From: Hedera helix
Lineage: Eukaryota; Streptophyta; Magnoliopsida; Apiales; Araliaceae
DNA length: 64,000 nt
NCBI GenBank assembly: GCA_947179155.2
Contig: OX359268.1
Coordinates: 315,001-379,000 of the forward strand
Direction: 5' to 3'
The notes beneath the pieces were generated by a model. The model saw nothing but the letters and a program-made list of their open reading frames with translations, was not told the DNA's origin and did no database searches. Position numbers and translations under genes: made by a program. This document shows, one piece after another, positions 34,951-47,858 of the stretch (within the stretch, counting starts at the first letter, position 1; each line of letters begins with the position of its first letter).

Positions 34951-37900
34951 TTTTTGAAGATTTTTTAAAATCTAGCGTTTCAAGAGTTTTGGGAGAATGG
35001 GCATTGACAACTGATGGAAAATGACCACCGTCAGTTTTAAAAATTGACTTATGCCAATTCCCTCTTATTTTTACAGAGGACACGTGTCAGATACTCATTT
35101 ATAGAAAGTGGGCTTAACTTTTGCATTTTTCATAACTGAAGCACATAAAGTATTCTAACCCACTTGAGTTTAGAGAGCGTGAAGTTCACCTTCCCTATTT
35201 GAGTTAGCTTGATCAGTTCGTAGAGTGAGCAGCTAGTCACTCAACAATCATCCTTTCAATAGATGACCTTGATTACTGATGTCATGAATTGTAGGATGGT
35301 GATTTGTTATGAAGGAGTTTATCGGATAGAGATTTGTATGAAGTGCAATCGTAGACTTAATATGCTCTACGATCAGGATAATAATCATAGTGACTCTACG
35401 ATTTGGGACGATAAGGCTAGCTTGGTTATCAGTCGTAGAGTTTAGAGACTATGATCGAAGAGATATGTGCATTTAGTTCATCAATCACATTGTTTTGGGA
35501 CTTTGTGACTGGAATGTGAAAGGTAGTCCAACGATGAATAAATTTACCTTGCCTTCTGAAGATTTATTGTCTGAGACTAACTATTGGACATAGTTTGGAT
35601 TCCTTTGATATCCTTAAGCTTGTACAGAAGTACTAATATGGATATTGAAGATCCGGAGTTGACTGTAGCGATCATTCATCAATAATTTTCCTTAATTCTA
35701 TCTTCTGATGAATTTCATACTTCTGAGCTTGCTTTCTCACTCTACGACTTGGCTCTGCTGCTTTACGATCTTGCCTGTAGTGCAATCGTAGAGTTAAGAT
35801 TTGAACTGCTCTACGATCTCTGTTAAGACTAGAAGCTTTAGATGTACTCAGAGATCTTCGTTTAGTTTGTTTGATAGTTCAAGGACGTCAGGATAATCTT
35901 TATGAGGATCGTTGTCATGACTCAGAATGCTCATGTAGAGGTTGCTCTTTGATTCTGCTCGGTTCGTAGACTGGATTATGAGAGTCGTAGAGTGACTGCC
36001 TGTATTGACTCTATGATCCCGAGAGTTAGCTCTTCGATGCTGCGTCAACTCTACGATCTTCTGATAGGTCTCTTCAATCTGCCAAGCCTTATTCTGCGTT
36101 CGCCTGACAGACTCTACGATCTTTCTTTGAGTGATGAACTTCCTTCTAACTTGAATGATCTTTACCTCACCATGATATTAGTGACAACAGATCCGGATAG
36201 GATTTATTAAATCAATAGGTGAGTTCAAAGATTAATAGATGTTTTCCTTTATAACCAGCTTCTTTCTCTTCTAGAGAATTTCAAGATTCAAGTCTTCTTC
36301 TTACACCAGTATTCAGACTTCACTCAATCTTTCATGGATAATACTTTCTTGAAGAATCCAACATATTTGTTGAGTAAGGAACTCTACGATATTCATCGTT
36401 AAGTCTCAATACAATCTTCTCCACCTTCTTTTGATCGTAGGGTTTTTCCCTTGAGGCTCAAACATTGTTTCCTTCCTGTTCTTCTCCTTTTTCTGATTCT
36501 CCTTTGGTCATCTCCATCCAGAATGATTTGTGAAGATGTCTACTACCAAAAGACTTCCTGTTTAGCATTCTATATATCTGACTTTTCCATAAAATGTCAA
36601 ACAGATATTTCTTCAATCATCTCAAGCTAGAGCTTCGTCTGATGCATTGATGTTTGAGAGCCTACTGCCAATGGCTAAGTGCATGAAATTTTCTTGAGAT
36701 GGACTTTCCTCTTTCTCGCAGATTGTAAGGTGCTTTCTTAAACTTAGAGTAAATCAATCGCGATTACTCTTCACTTTTTTTATCTTCTCACCCTTCTCAT
36801 TCATAGTTGGTTTGGAGAAATTCGACATTGAGAACTTTTACCTTTTAAATCTGAGCACGTACACAAGGTGTGCCTTGCATGAATTTCTTCATTGAATAAG
36901 TTGTTTTATACGTGAATGAGTTTCTTCAACTCTTCTTAAACTTTAATGATCTGCAGAATGGATCTTTGACCCGGTGATCATAGATATACATATATATATA
37001 TATATGTCCATTCATCTGTGCTGAGTTGATTTTCAGGTCTCGGGCCTGGTATCTGTGATATAGGAAAATGACTTTGATATTCATTATCAAAGACATGGCA
37101 GTGAGATATATATTTGTAATGACTTTCAGAGAAGTAGTTTTAGAAGGCCATTGAAGATTTTTGAAATAGATTCCTTTAAAACCAATCAAGCTTGAGATCA
37201 TCCACTTAAAGATAGGAGAAATACTGCTTGTGGATTTCATCATTGATTAAAATATGCTGTAGCATTTGACAGAACTCCTGATACTGCTTTTAAATAAATG
37301 AAGCAGTTCCTTAGTCACCCATCTTCAAATAAGATCTTTTAAATTTAAGACCTTAAGCTTATCGTAACGCTTAATGCTGAGCACGACGAGTGAATGCTTG
37401 GATTCGAGACAGATTTCAGCTGTTGAAGTTCAATATGTAGAAAAACATTTAACACTTTCAAGCATAGATTTCTGTCGGGCTTGCTTTTGCTATAAACTTT
37501 CGAACCGGTGAGAAGTAGTTTTGTTAGTGCTTGGCACAGTGATGCTTCCTTTGAGAAGAATAGGATCCGATTTCCTTTGGCATCAAGATTTGAACTTTCC
37601 AGTATATTTGAAGGCAGAAATACAAGTTATTGTATTCTCAAGTGAATCAATTAATAATTCTTATCAACAGAATATCCTTTTGATTTATTCATCTCGCTGC
37701 ATCAATTAAATTGAAGGTTCACTCGACTGCTTCTTTGCTGAGATCATCTGAAATTGTCTTAGATAGGATTAATGACAATGAGTATACATCATCAGATAGA
37801 TTATCAACAATCAACATTCACTATTGTACCTGCATGAAAAGACACATTAATTTGTAAGTTTGTTCATAAGAAATGGTTCACTTCAATTCTTAAACTCAAA

Positions 37901-37978
37901 ACAGAGTTTTACTAGTGCCATAGGATCTACTCAAAGCGTGAGCTTTTTATGTTCGTGAGAACCTGCTCTGATATCAAT
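34951..37978 (-). other. Leader of the minus-strand copia element
   Basis: About 3 kb between the primer site and the ORF, with no gag. It carries many ATCGTAGAGT/ACTCTACGAT words at 35215-36450, a short AT run near 36985, and near 37922-37934 a remnant of the gag start (minus strand GAGTAGATCCTATGGCAC) that matches the true gag start of the element at 50216. Positions 37116-37978 are duplicated at 19147-19994. Confidence 0.65.
37965..37976 (-). promoter_or_regulatory. Primer binding site, tRNA-iMet (one mismatch)
   Basis: Minus strand TGATATCAGAGC; the family consensus is TGGTATCAGAGC. It is two bases from the LTR end. Confidence 0.85.
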
Positions 37979-40111
37979 TGTTAGTTCCCAGAGACACACA
38001 AGTGATCTAGAAGGGGGGGGGGGTTGAATAGATCTCTTAAAAACTTTTTACTTAAATTAAATAATATTACCGAATAGTTCATTTAATCAAGATTAGTTTG
38101 CACAGCGGAATATTAGTTTGAAAACTCCCCTTAAAGATTTGTAAAACTTCTTAGTTGAGTTTAGACTGTATTAAAGATAGCCATTTATCAAGAAAACCAA
38201 TCATAGCAGTTATATCTATATATAACAGAATGTGAATGACTGAATGTAAATGACACCAGAGAGTTTAAGTGGTTCGGAGACTGAATAACTCATACTCCAC
38301 TCTTCTACTTCAACGAGTAGGAAATCCACTAAGGATGGCTCATACAGAACCCTTCAAGCCCATTAGGCCTGGAATCTCTGGTTCACTAAGAACCCTTCAA
38401 ACCCAGCAGGTTTGGCTAGTTTAGTCACTAAGACAATGACACAAATGCCCTCTTCAAGTCCAGCAGACTTGGCTCCTTTAGTCACTAAGACAAGGACACA
38501 ACTGTCATCTTCAAGTCTAGCAGACTTAACTCCTTATTTGTTGATAGATGTTGGAGTTGCTACTGAGTTGTACTTTACGTTCCATTGTCTTGGATGTGAT
38601 CATGCTTGAAATGATATTGAGTTCGGCAATGATGCTTGGCTTCTTTATATGCTCAATATCTTCTTGTGATCACCCATTGTGTTGTTAAGTTTTGGCAATT
38701 CAGCTCCTTTGGTACTTGATAACTTCTCGAGACGAACTTCTGAGATGACCGTAAAACTCATTCCCTTTTGGTAATCAGTTGTTCCTTCTTATCATTGACA
38801 GTTTATAGCTTCTCGAGATAAGCTTCTGAAATGACTGCAAAGCTTCTTCCTTTTTGTACTCAGTCGCTAACATATCTGTATCAAGTTGGCGTTTAGGCTT
38901 CTCTCTATCACTTGCTTAGCAGCTTTGAACACTTATCCTGTAATAGAGTAATTTCTCTCTATGTCTCTCTCAATTCAGTGTTAGTGTTCTGGTGGATCGT
39001 AGAGTTCTTCAGTATATTCATTTTCTGTTTCACTCTACGATCTGTTGTTGTGCAACATCCTCTCATTTTATTTTTCAACAACCCTTTTCTCTGTGAGCAT
39101 TTATGCTTTTATATACTTATGTATATTTTACCGCTGGAAAAGTCCCGTTGGATTCCTTTGGCTTTGTGCAGATCCTTGATATCTTTGATGTTGACTTTTT
39201 GTTGCTTGTGTCAGTGTTTTTTTCCTTTTCTGACACATGTTCTGTTACATCAAACTGTAGCTCAGCTTTCTGCATTTTTAGCCGTTGCACTTCCAAAGTT
39301 GTATATCAAGGATAGAGTTCTTCTTTACGTTTTGTACCTGATCAATTCTTCAATTCAGCTTGTATATTCTGTAGAACTCTTGCACAACTGTCTCTCCATG
39401 ATGATCGTAGAGTTATCCTTGTATGGAGTCGTATAGTCCACTCTACGAACAGACTGAATCGTTGAGTCTTCTTTGCTTGGAATCGTAAAGTCCATTCTAC
39501 TATTATATTGACTGTACAGATATAACATAAGACCAACTTAACATATTTAATCTTTTCTAACTAAGTCCTTGTACATCATTACATCATTACATCATTACAT
39601 TGAAAGGACTTTACAAATTTGTCATACAACATTGATTTAATCTTATATTACTCTGCTTATAATATTTATCTTTAATGCAGAGTAACTTCTATGGAAAGAT
39701 CAACCTAATATTTCTGATCTTTTATCTAAGTCCTTTGTACACATAATTCTTTTCAAAAGGACTTTATAACATTTGAACCAGATAACTTTTACTCTTATTA
39801 TAAGCAGCAGATAGTTTTTAACAAGATCATATTTGTGCTATATAAGTGTGCAATTCACAATATTTGAATTAGGTAATATATACCATACATACATGATCAT
39901 GTAGACACATATTTAGATTAATATGTAATCACTTAGTCAATTAACCACATAAGCACTTTAAAACATATACGCACATAATCAAGTAAGCACATAGGCACAT
40001 TAACACATAAGCACTTAGTCAGATACATATGGACAATCAACCATATAAACACATTTACCACAATCATTTTTGCACAATAGTCATCATCATCAAATTAAAC
40101 AACCTTCCACA
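37979..40111 (-). mobile_element. 5' LTR of the minus-strand copia element
   Basis: Sense TGTGGAAGG (40111) to GGGAACTAACA (37979), 2133 bp. Same family and order as 19995-22897, but lacking an internal stretch of about 775 bp. That deletion joins the ATATCAAGGAT block directly to AGAGTTCTTCTTTACG near 39313. It has a G11 tract at 38013-38023. Confidence 0.85.
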
Positions 40112-40549
40112 GTTGTAATTTAAAATTTATTGTACTGTAAGTTAAGGATAATATGGGAATTATAAAAATATTACTTATCCCAATTTCTTTTCCGTTCAAA
40201 TCATGTCAATTTTGGATGGAAAATTTTGGTAGAAAAAGTAGCCAAGTTTTCTATCCATTTCTTTTCTTTTTCGTTTATTAAAAAACTCATAAACACAAGA
40301 ATTTGATAGAAAACATAAGTTTTTCGTCTATTTCTTTTCTTTTATGTCTATTTTAAAACTCAAAAATAGAGTGTAAAAGTGAATCAACATTACCTTTTAC
40401 TTTCTTTTTCCTTTTTTTGGTAATTTTTTTCTTTTTCTTGCTTAATGCTTATATTTATACATTATAATTATAATTACTATACATACATAAAGTCTATTGT
40501 TAATATTTAAATTGTTAAATTAGGTAATAGTTAAATTAGTTAATAGTTA
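40112..40549. other. AT-rich flank
   Basis: No gene or clear element. T-rich words CATTTCTTTTCTTTT occur twice (about 40257 and 40338). Confidence 0.4.
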
Positions 40550-41253
40550 TGTGACACTCCCAAATTCAGATACCACTACCTCGAATTTGGTGCTCACACA
40601 ATAATAAAAATAATTACTGCTAAACAATATTTAATACTAATGCAGAAAATACATAAACCTATGTTGTTTATTACAATGACTTTCTCATCCCAAAGTCTAT
40701 AACATGTACCAAATATACATCACAAACTACAAAAGAATAATAGTGTTTGTGTTACATCATATTAATTCTAAACAAAATATATAACATGCAGCAGCTATCC
40801 AGCTTTAACTAAGATTTCGCTTTTCCTTTGCCTTTATCTTTAATCGACTCTTCAGGTTTAGCTACAATATTTTTATGACATAGAAAGGATGAGCAACTAG
40901 CTTGCTCAACAAGTTTAAAATGAATATAAAATATGCCATGAATAAGAATAATGACTGAAAGATTCGATAATAGGAATTTGATATAATCAACGCACAATTT
41001 AATGAGTGAAAATTGATTATTTAAATTCTGAATGGTCAAAAGACGGTGAACTTCTGCTTTGAGGAATCAGTCACTTGAGTGACCCTCTTAGGTTATATTT
41101 TCCTCCTTGTGTCCAACATGTGTATGCATAACATTTAGTCTATTTTTATCATTTATCAGATAATTAGGTTATTCTCCATTATGAGTTGTTCTTCTCAATC
41201 TAAGAATCTGTACCACTATGATTTGGATAGATTTCAAAATAACTTTAAATGTG

Positions 41254-41615
41254 TCTGGCCGAACAAGTGGCTTAGACTTCTTCTTAAACAGTTCATAAAT
41301 GAAATAACTTTAAATATTTCACAGTTCAATAATGGAACTTGAATTCAACATGCACTATGTGTGAATGTCAATGTTAATGTTAATGTGGAATAACTTGCAA
41401 TAATTAAACTACAACAATATGGTTTGGACTAGCTTCAATAGTATTCAAGTCAATAGATTGACACATACATGGTCTAGCTGAAACAATTGGCATAGACCTA
41501 CTTCTCAATTTCAATTCAATGTCTAGCTGAACAATTGGCTTAGACTACTTCTTAACTTTAATTCAATGTCTAGCCAAACAATTAGCATAGACTTATTCCT
41601 TTAAACAGTTCTTAT
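41254..41615. repeat. Four copies of a GTCTAGC-GAACAATTGG block
   Basis: Blocks reading GTCT(A/G)GC.GAACAA.TGGC(A/T)TAGAC followed by CTTCT start near 41256, 41471, 41521 and 41570. The last three are spaced about 50 bp apart. Imperfect copies inside the presumed LTR. Confidence 0.6.
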
Positions 41616-42129
41616 TAAGAATATGACTTGCAAATGCACATTCGTGCGAATAACAATAATTAATACGATATGGAATGATTATCAATAATTAATCCGGCTT
41701 GCACAATAAAATAATTCTAGGTTTAAAATAACTTACAAGATACGTATCAATTAAAATTTAGGAACTTGCTTAATATAAAATTTAAGTAAGGTTAGATAAC
41801 TTGTCTGTCCATTGACTTACGGCTAATTCGTTTAATTTAAACTCTTCTTGAAGACCTAACATTAATAATGTTGACCTATCAATTAGTACTACATATAATC
41901 GTGCACTTTAAAGACTTGCTTATGCTATTTATCTAGCAAATAATCAATCACATATAATTTTATATACTATCATTAATTGTATAAGGCACTTAATTGATCA
42001 TATGTTAATGATTTAATTAATCAGTGTTATTTTTCTTAAGTGTTAAACACTTATTAAACGTTTAAACAATTTATTATAATTGTTTAACAAAATTCCGTTT
42101 ATTTTATTAACTTTATCTTCGTTTACTTA

Positions 42130-42810
42130 CTATTTAATATTAGTTAAAGAGTAATTAATTAATTACATTTAGTCATTATTTAACAATAGATAATAACTAA
42201 TTATGTTTATTTATTATTTAAAGTTAATTAAATAATAAATAATTAAAGTATTAATCTTAATTTTCTTTAATTATTATTTAATATTAATTAAATAATAATT
42301 AATTTATTAATTATCCTTATTTATTATTAAATCTTCATTAAATAATAAATAATTTAGTTTATTAACATTAATTTTATTTAATTATTATTTAATAATAATT
42401 AAATAATAAATAATAAGTTTATTAACTTCTTTTATCCTTAATTATTATTTAATATTAAATAAATAATAATTAATTAATTATTATGTTTATTTATTATTTA
42501 ATATTAATTAAATAATAAATAATTAATTTATTAACTTTTATGTTAATTAAATATCATTTAAAGGAGTACTTATAATTATTTATTACTTAATTTAATTAGT
42601 TTATTAACTTAAACACTCTTTAATCATTATTTGATAGTAATTAAATAATAATTAATTAATATCTAACCCTTTTTATTATTTAATCTTCAATATATAATAA
42701 ATAGTTAGTATATTATCACTAATTCTATTTAATTATTACTTAATATTGATTAAATAATAATTAAATAGTTCATTACACTTAAACAATATTTAATTAGTTT
42801 AATAATCAAT
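42130..42810. repeat. AT-rich minisatellite
   Basis: Imperfect tandem units of roughly 60 bp built from TTATTTAATATTAATTAAAT and AATAATTAATTTATTAAC. Almost no G or C for 650 bp. The inverted character of the words would allow cruciforms. Confidence 0.7.
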
Positions 42811-44881
42811 TAGTAGTATTAACCTTTATTATTTAATTTTTTTTAAATGATTTAAGTGGGTTTTAACCACTAATTCAACTAAACATCACTTAAGTACACT
42901 GAAAAATTACCAATTAAATATGATAATATTCTTTACTAAATTATAACAATTTTCTCTTTTGGAACTATCATAAGAACCGGCTTGGAAAGACCCGAACCAG
43001 ACTCATAAGTTAAAAAAAAACGGGATCGGCCAGTTTTTTTTTGAAAATCGGCAGCTTGTTTTCCAAAATTTTTTGATTTTGCCTCATTGACTAAAACTTG
43101 AATAAAATGAAATCTACATGTTTGATTGACCTCAAATTGGACTTTTTGGAATCGTATCTTTCCGAACTATAAGATTCCATCCTCAAACAACAAATTTAGA
43201 CACGATTTGATTACCGAAAATGACCATGAAGTGGACTGATTTGCATAACCCTTCGACGGTGAGGTCCTTTGGTTCAAAAATTCATATCTTGCTCATTTTA
43301 AATCATTTTCACATGATTCCAAAAAGATTTTGTTCTTAACTTATCCATATATTCTCAGAAAATATAAAACCACAAAAATAATTTTTAGATTTCAAAATGT
43401 GCCATTTATTCGAACAAACTACGTTTTGTGCGTCGGTAAAAATGTTTTCAATTTTAGCAACAAAAAAAAATGTTTTCAAGCATTATGCTAGATTTTTGTA
43501 CATAAACTCATACCACTACACATTTAAACTACATGACATCCTATATAAATATGTCTAGCATGATTCTAAACACAAAGAGCTCAAAGATAATATTTCTACC
43601 ATAAAAATTAAAAGAAAACCAAGATTAGGATTTTTATACCTTTTTGACTTGTGAACTACTTTTTTCTCCTTTCCAAAATAGATGATGGAGTTAGATGACA
43701 TCCAAGAACACCCCTTGAAGTAATCTAGCTTGACTCGGTAGTGACTCACTAAAGAAACTCATTAACTCACTACTTTTTTCTTTAACTCACTGAGTTAACT
43801 CACTCCAACTCACTAACTCACAATATAAGGAACTCTAGCAATAATTTTGTAAACTCTAACTTAAATTTGCTAGCCTCTATTTATAGAAGTATAAATCTAT
43901 ACATATAACATATATATGTATAGATTGGACTTCAACCTTTTTACAAAATTTGCTAGCCAAAAAGTTGAATGTTCCACACACTAATACAAGTAAACAAAAT
44001 TGATAAAATTTGGAGTCCTTGAATATTCCTCCCTTAACCAGCCATACCCCTTAATTTAACCCATTTTTGATTTATTTTTATAGTCAATTTGGTGAATAAT
44101 GGATCTTTTAGAAGGTAGGCTTATTGGATCAAAGTTTGGGCTTGAAATTTAATTATTTGAGCCACTAGAATGCATAATAACTCATCAATATTGGGCTACC
44201 AAAATAATTCACTCACTTCTTAATAAATTGGGCTAGATTAATAAAATACCCAATCACGTAGCAATTTCCACAAGTCCATCACTTAATTTAATTAATTGGG
44301 CTTATTTAAATAATTAAGGAACAATTTAATATTCAAAATTAATTTAATTTACATAATCCAATTATACTTGTCATATTCAATATTAATTGAATATTTAATT
44401 AGGGTTCAATAACATATCAATCCATTGATATTAAAAATACAAACTTAGGTTAGTCCGATAATTAATAACCCTTCATCGGACTTCCTTTAATAAAATTAAT
44501 TTAATAGTCACATTTTATCAAATGAAATCAAACTACCTTGTTAGGGTTTAAATTAATCCACGCCATAATGTAATTAATTAGAAATTAAATTTTTAATTTT
44601 ATTTATAATGTAACTTGAAACTCTTGGTCCTTACAAGTTAAACTGTTAATATATATTAATTGTTGTTTAATTGCTTTGTATATGACTAATATTATTGGGA
44701 TTTTTTTACAATAACATGGAAGGAGGATATTCAACTGCATGAAATACAAATACTACCTCTTTAGTCATATCGTCATCAAAAGTTTTAAACTGCAAGTCAA
44801 GTGATATAGGATGTAATAATGTATTCATAACTTTCAGAATTTTTAAATATATATATCAAATATCAAAATTGGGCTGTTATA

Positions 44882-45527
44882 AACAATGAATTTTTTAACC
44901 AAAAACATATTTGTTGACAAATAAATTAAAATTATCGTAATGAAAATAGTGATGAACAATGAATGATGATGATGAAATAGTGGGCAATGTTGTTGAATAA
45001 TAACAGTGGCGAAGATTTCAATTGGGATGATGATGATTTGGCAACGAGGATTGGGAATGGTTGTGGCTTCAACGGCGGCAATTTTCGATAGTGATGAAAC
45101 TATGATTCGCAGACAATGAGTTTTTGGAGAATCGAGTTTTGGTGGAGACGAGGGTCTGACGCCTAATTTCTTATTCTTTCCCTAACGACAACAACATGTA
45201 TAAAAATATACATTTGGTGCAAAAGAAATTTTAAGAGTTTGTATATATATATATATCAAATACACACAAGCATGCTTAAAATTTGGAATCATGATACCAA
45301 TTTCTTCCACAACGATGGAGTTAATAGTGAAAAATGATCCTTACAATCGAAGAGCAAACCTTGTAGAAAGAATCACCACAAGTCTAGGCTTTTTCCACCA
45401 TAGATTGAAGAATTGAATAGATGGTCAGTGAGTTTCAAGAATAAAAATTCTTTTGCTGCAATTTCACTCTGTCCACTATATGTTTATGCCGACGATGATT
45501 TTTTTATTTAAAAAGGAAATTCTACCA
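44882..45527. other. Non-coding DNA
   Basis: No gene recognised. GATGATGATGA-rich stretches at 44955-45040 and a short (AT)n at 45245-45260. Confidence 0.4.
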
Positions 45528-45688
45528 TCCGCACAACTAAAGTGCGAACGCTAATTTTACAAAAATGCCACTATTTTTTAATATTATAAAAATATATTGA
45601 ATATTTTGAAACTCACTGTCCACACTACTAAAGTATGGATCCTGAAGGGCATTTAGTCATTTTTGAGTCCGCGCTTTAGTTGTGCGGA
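45528..45688. mobile_element. Small inverted-repeat element (MITE-like)
   Basis: Arms TCCGCACAACTAAAGTGCG (45528-45546) and its reverse complement with one mismatch (45670-45688) flank about 120 bp of AT-rich DNA. A clear target duplication is not visible, so a transposon origin is inferred from shape only. Confidence 0.45.
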
Positions 45689-45806
45689 CTCCCTCAAACT
45701 AAAGTGGAAATGGAGGATAATTTTATCCGTTAGATCTGCAATTGGACGATCACGATTTGTTGCAAGGATAAACTTAAATTTATAACTGTGGCTATGAATC
45801 AACCCT

Positions 45807-45810
<4 letters not shown>

Positions 45811-45892
<82 letters not shown>
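45811..45892. repeat. Compound microsatellite (TC)15(TA)25
   Basis: Pure TC repeats 45811-45840, then TA repeats 45843-45892. Confidence 0.95.
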
Positions 45893-45896
<4 letters not shown>

Positions 45897-47378
45897 CTTG
45901 CTCATTTAAATTTAAAAAGCAACAATTTTTTTTTTCTTTTTCTTGCTAATATTTTCTATCATTTAATATAGCGATGACAAGGGTATTCGTAAAAATGTGC
46001 ACTCCAAGTGTGTATGAAAAAAATTAACCTAGTGCAGACTCTATTATTTAGATCAATTCAATTAAGCAACTATATCTAGCTAGTAGGCTAGTATTGTATG
46101 AAACTATGTTTTATAGTTGAGCACCACCTCTTTTGTGATTAATGTGAAGATAAGAACTAAAATTCCATGCATATCAAACAAAATATTTTTGCAACTTGGC
46201 CTTTCTTTATGTATGATGGTGCATTATCTATACTGGTTATCTCCAAATTGCTTACCATACTAATATCCTTGGTAATGTTAGATATTCACTGTGCCAAACG
46301 TAGTAGCACTATAATTTTTTGAACCAGAAATTTGGATGAGTAACATTCGCATGCATCGCTTTGGAAGGAAGCAAGCATAGCTATGGCTATTGATGAAACA
46401 AAAATTATCAAACTAAGGCCAAAATTTAAACTGGATCACATATTGCCCACTATGCAACTGCACTGTCACATGATAGCAAATTGATCTAACGAGGAAATAA
46501 GCAAATGTTACAACTTTGTATAAAATAAGAATTTTTGCATATCCTATATTGATCGGCTTGGCACTCTTCTTGGTTTTCAAGGCTTTGTTGGCCTTGCCTG
46601 CCATTTATAAGCCCATAAACACAGGTATGGTGAATAAAATTTGACACTAGCTGGTTGGGAGCTATTTTCTAGCAATGAAGTGGTAGGGAGCTTGTAACGG
46701 GGTATGACGTATTTCTTTACTTTTGGTTGGAAATGTAATGAAAATGGCTATTGGTAATATACAAGCTAAGTCTTGTAATAGATAATTAGGCCAAATAAAG
46801 AAGTTAATTTCTATGAATTCGTTTTTAATCTCTATCAAAATTAGGGACGAAGTCATAATTTTTTTTTTAGCCAGGATATAATATGGTAAGGTCATGAATT
46901 AATTTGTGGGATTGAGGGCACCGCCCTCAATCCAAATTTTATAGACAAATTTTTTATTTTCTAGTACACATAAGTAGAGCATAAATTGATTATAAAATTT
47001 GGTATTCCTATAATGATACTAAAAAATAAAAAGAGTGATATTTATGAATTTGCCCGTATTTCAAATTGACTTGAAGAAAAATTGAAATAACTCTTATATT
47101 TGGAATAGATAAAGTATTTTTTGATATTTTTTCAAAAAAGTATTGTATATCCTTAAAAAAAATCATAAATCTTAGGGGGCTAAAGTAAAAATGTCAAAAA
47201 TTTATAGGGTTAAAAAAATTCATAATTTCTATGGCAGCCCCTGGGGGAGGTAAGCTACCTCCGTTCCTGATCAAGATGTTTACTTTCACCCAAAAAAGAC
47301 TCCTACTTTTTATGTTATTCTTGTTGCAAAATACTGGATTTGTATGCCTCAAATTGAAATAAATTAGAATTCACAATC
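45893..47378. other. Non-coding DNA
   Basis: AT-rich sequence without recognised genes. Small minus-strand frames (46413-46604, 46662-46895) have no family resemblance. Confidence 0.4.
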
Positions 47379-47858
47379 CTAAAAACTAATAAAGAAAGAT
47401 TTCATGTTTAATGAGTTGAGAAAAGTCACATAGGAGTAGTCCACTTTGAATGGGGGAGGGAGTAGTTGAAATGAAATTATAAAGTGACTAAACAAGAAAA
47501 GAAAAAGGAAAAGGAATGAAAAAACCTTGATCAAATACCAGAAGCCTATCACAAATTCAAAGGAATTATAGAAGAAAATGAAACTTGCAGAAGAAAGGAA
47601 AACTTGAAGAAAATGAAATAACAAAAAGGAAACTGATATTCATTCAATCGATACTTTCCTTTGAACATAGACGCTAAATTTATAACCTCTAGGCTAACAA
47701 TTCTATTAAGACAACCGAACTTTCCCACTATTTCCTTCACACGTGATTCAGTCATCCTAAGGCTTTAACAGATTGAGCTAACCGACTAAGACCCTTCAAC
47801 AACTTCGTTTTACCAACTGAATTAACCAATCTTAGATACATTAAACGACTATGTTTTA
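47379..47858 (-). other. Gypsy sequence downstream of pol
   Basis: Lies after the pol stop on the minus strand, where the 3' untranslated region and LTR are expected (GTCTTAGTCGGTTAGCTCAA near 47790). No LTR limits could be fixed. Confidence 0.35.

Larger units (their letters stand above)
19995..40111 (-). mobile_element. Non-autonomous Ty1/copia (SIRE-like) element with nested insertion
   Basis: 3' LTR 19995-22897, polypurine tract 22898, internal region to 37978, primer site 37965-37976, 5' LTR 37979-40111. Without the 9.4-kb inserted copia element the internal region is about 5.65 kb. It has no gag, protease, integrase or reverse transcriptase; the only ORF is an uncharacterised one. The LTR termini, leader start and LTR body match the gag-pol-bearing element at 48593, so it could have been mobilised by that type of partner. 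Family assignment is by LTR and primer site and by that partner. Confidence 0.75.
40550..44881 (-). mobile_element. Probable minus-strand gypsy LTR (del/Tekay-like), degraded
   Basis: On the minus strand it would start TATAACAGCCCAATTTTG (44881, TG mutated to TA) and end GGGAGTGTCACA (40550). This parallels the TATAATATCC...GGGGGCGTTACA ends of 50374-55615. At 4.3 kb it is long, partly through the AT-rich array at 42130-42810. Flanking 5-mers do not match, so it is not a clean solo LTR. No ORF of substance. Confidence 0.45.

Noticed and set aside
40545..44886. Target duplication around the presumed gypsy LTR
   Set aside because: The flanking 5-mers (AGTTA and AACAA) do not match, so a clean solo-LTR call was not made.
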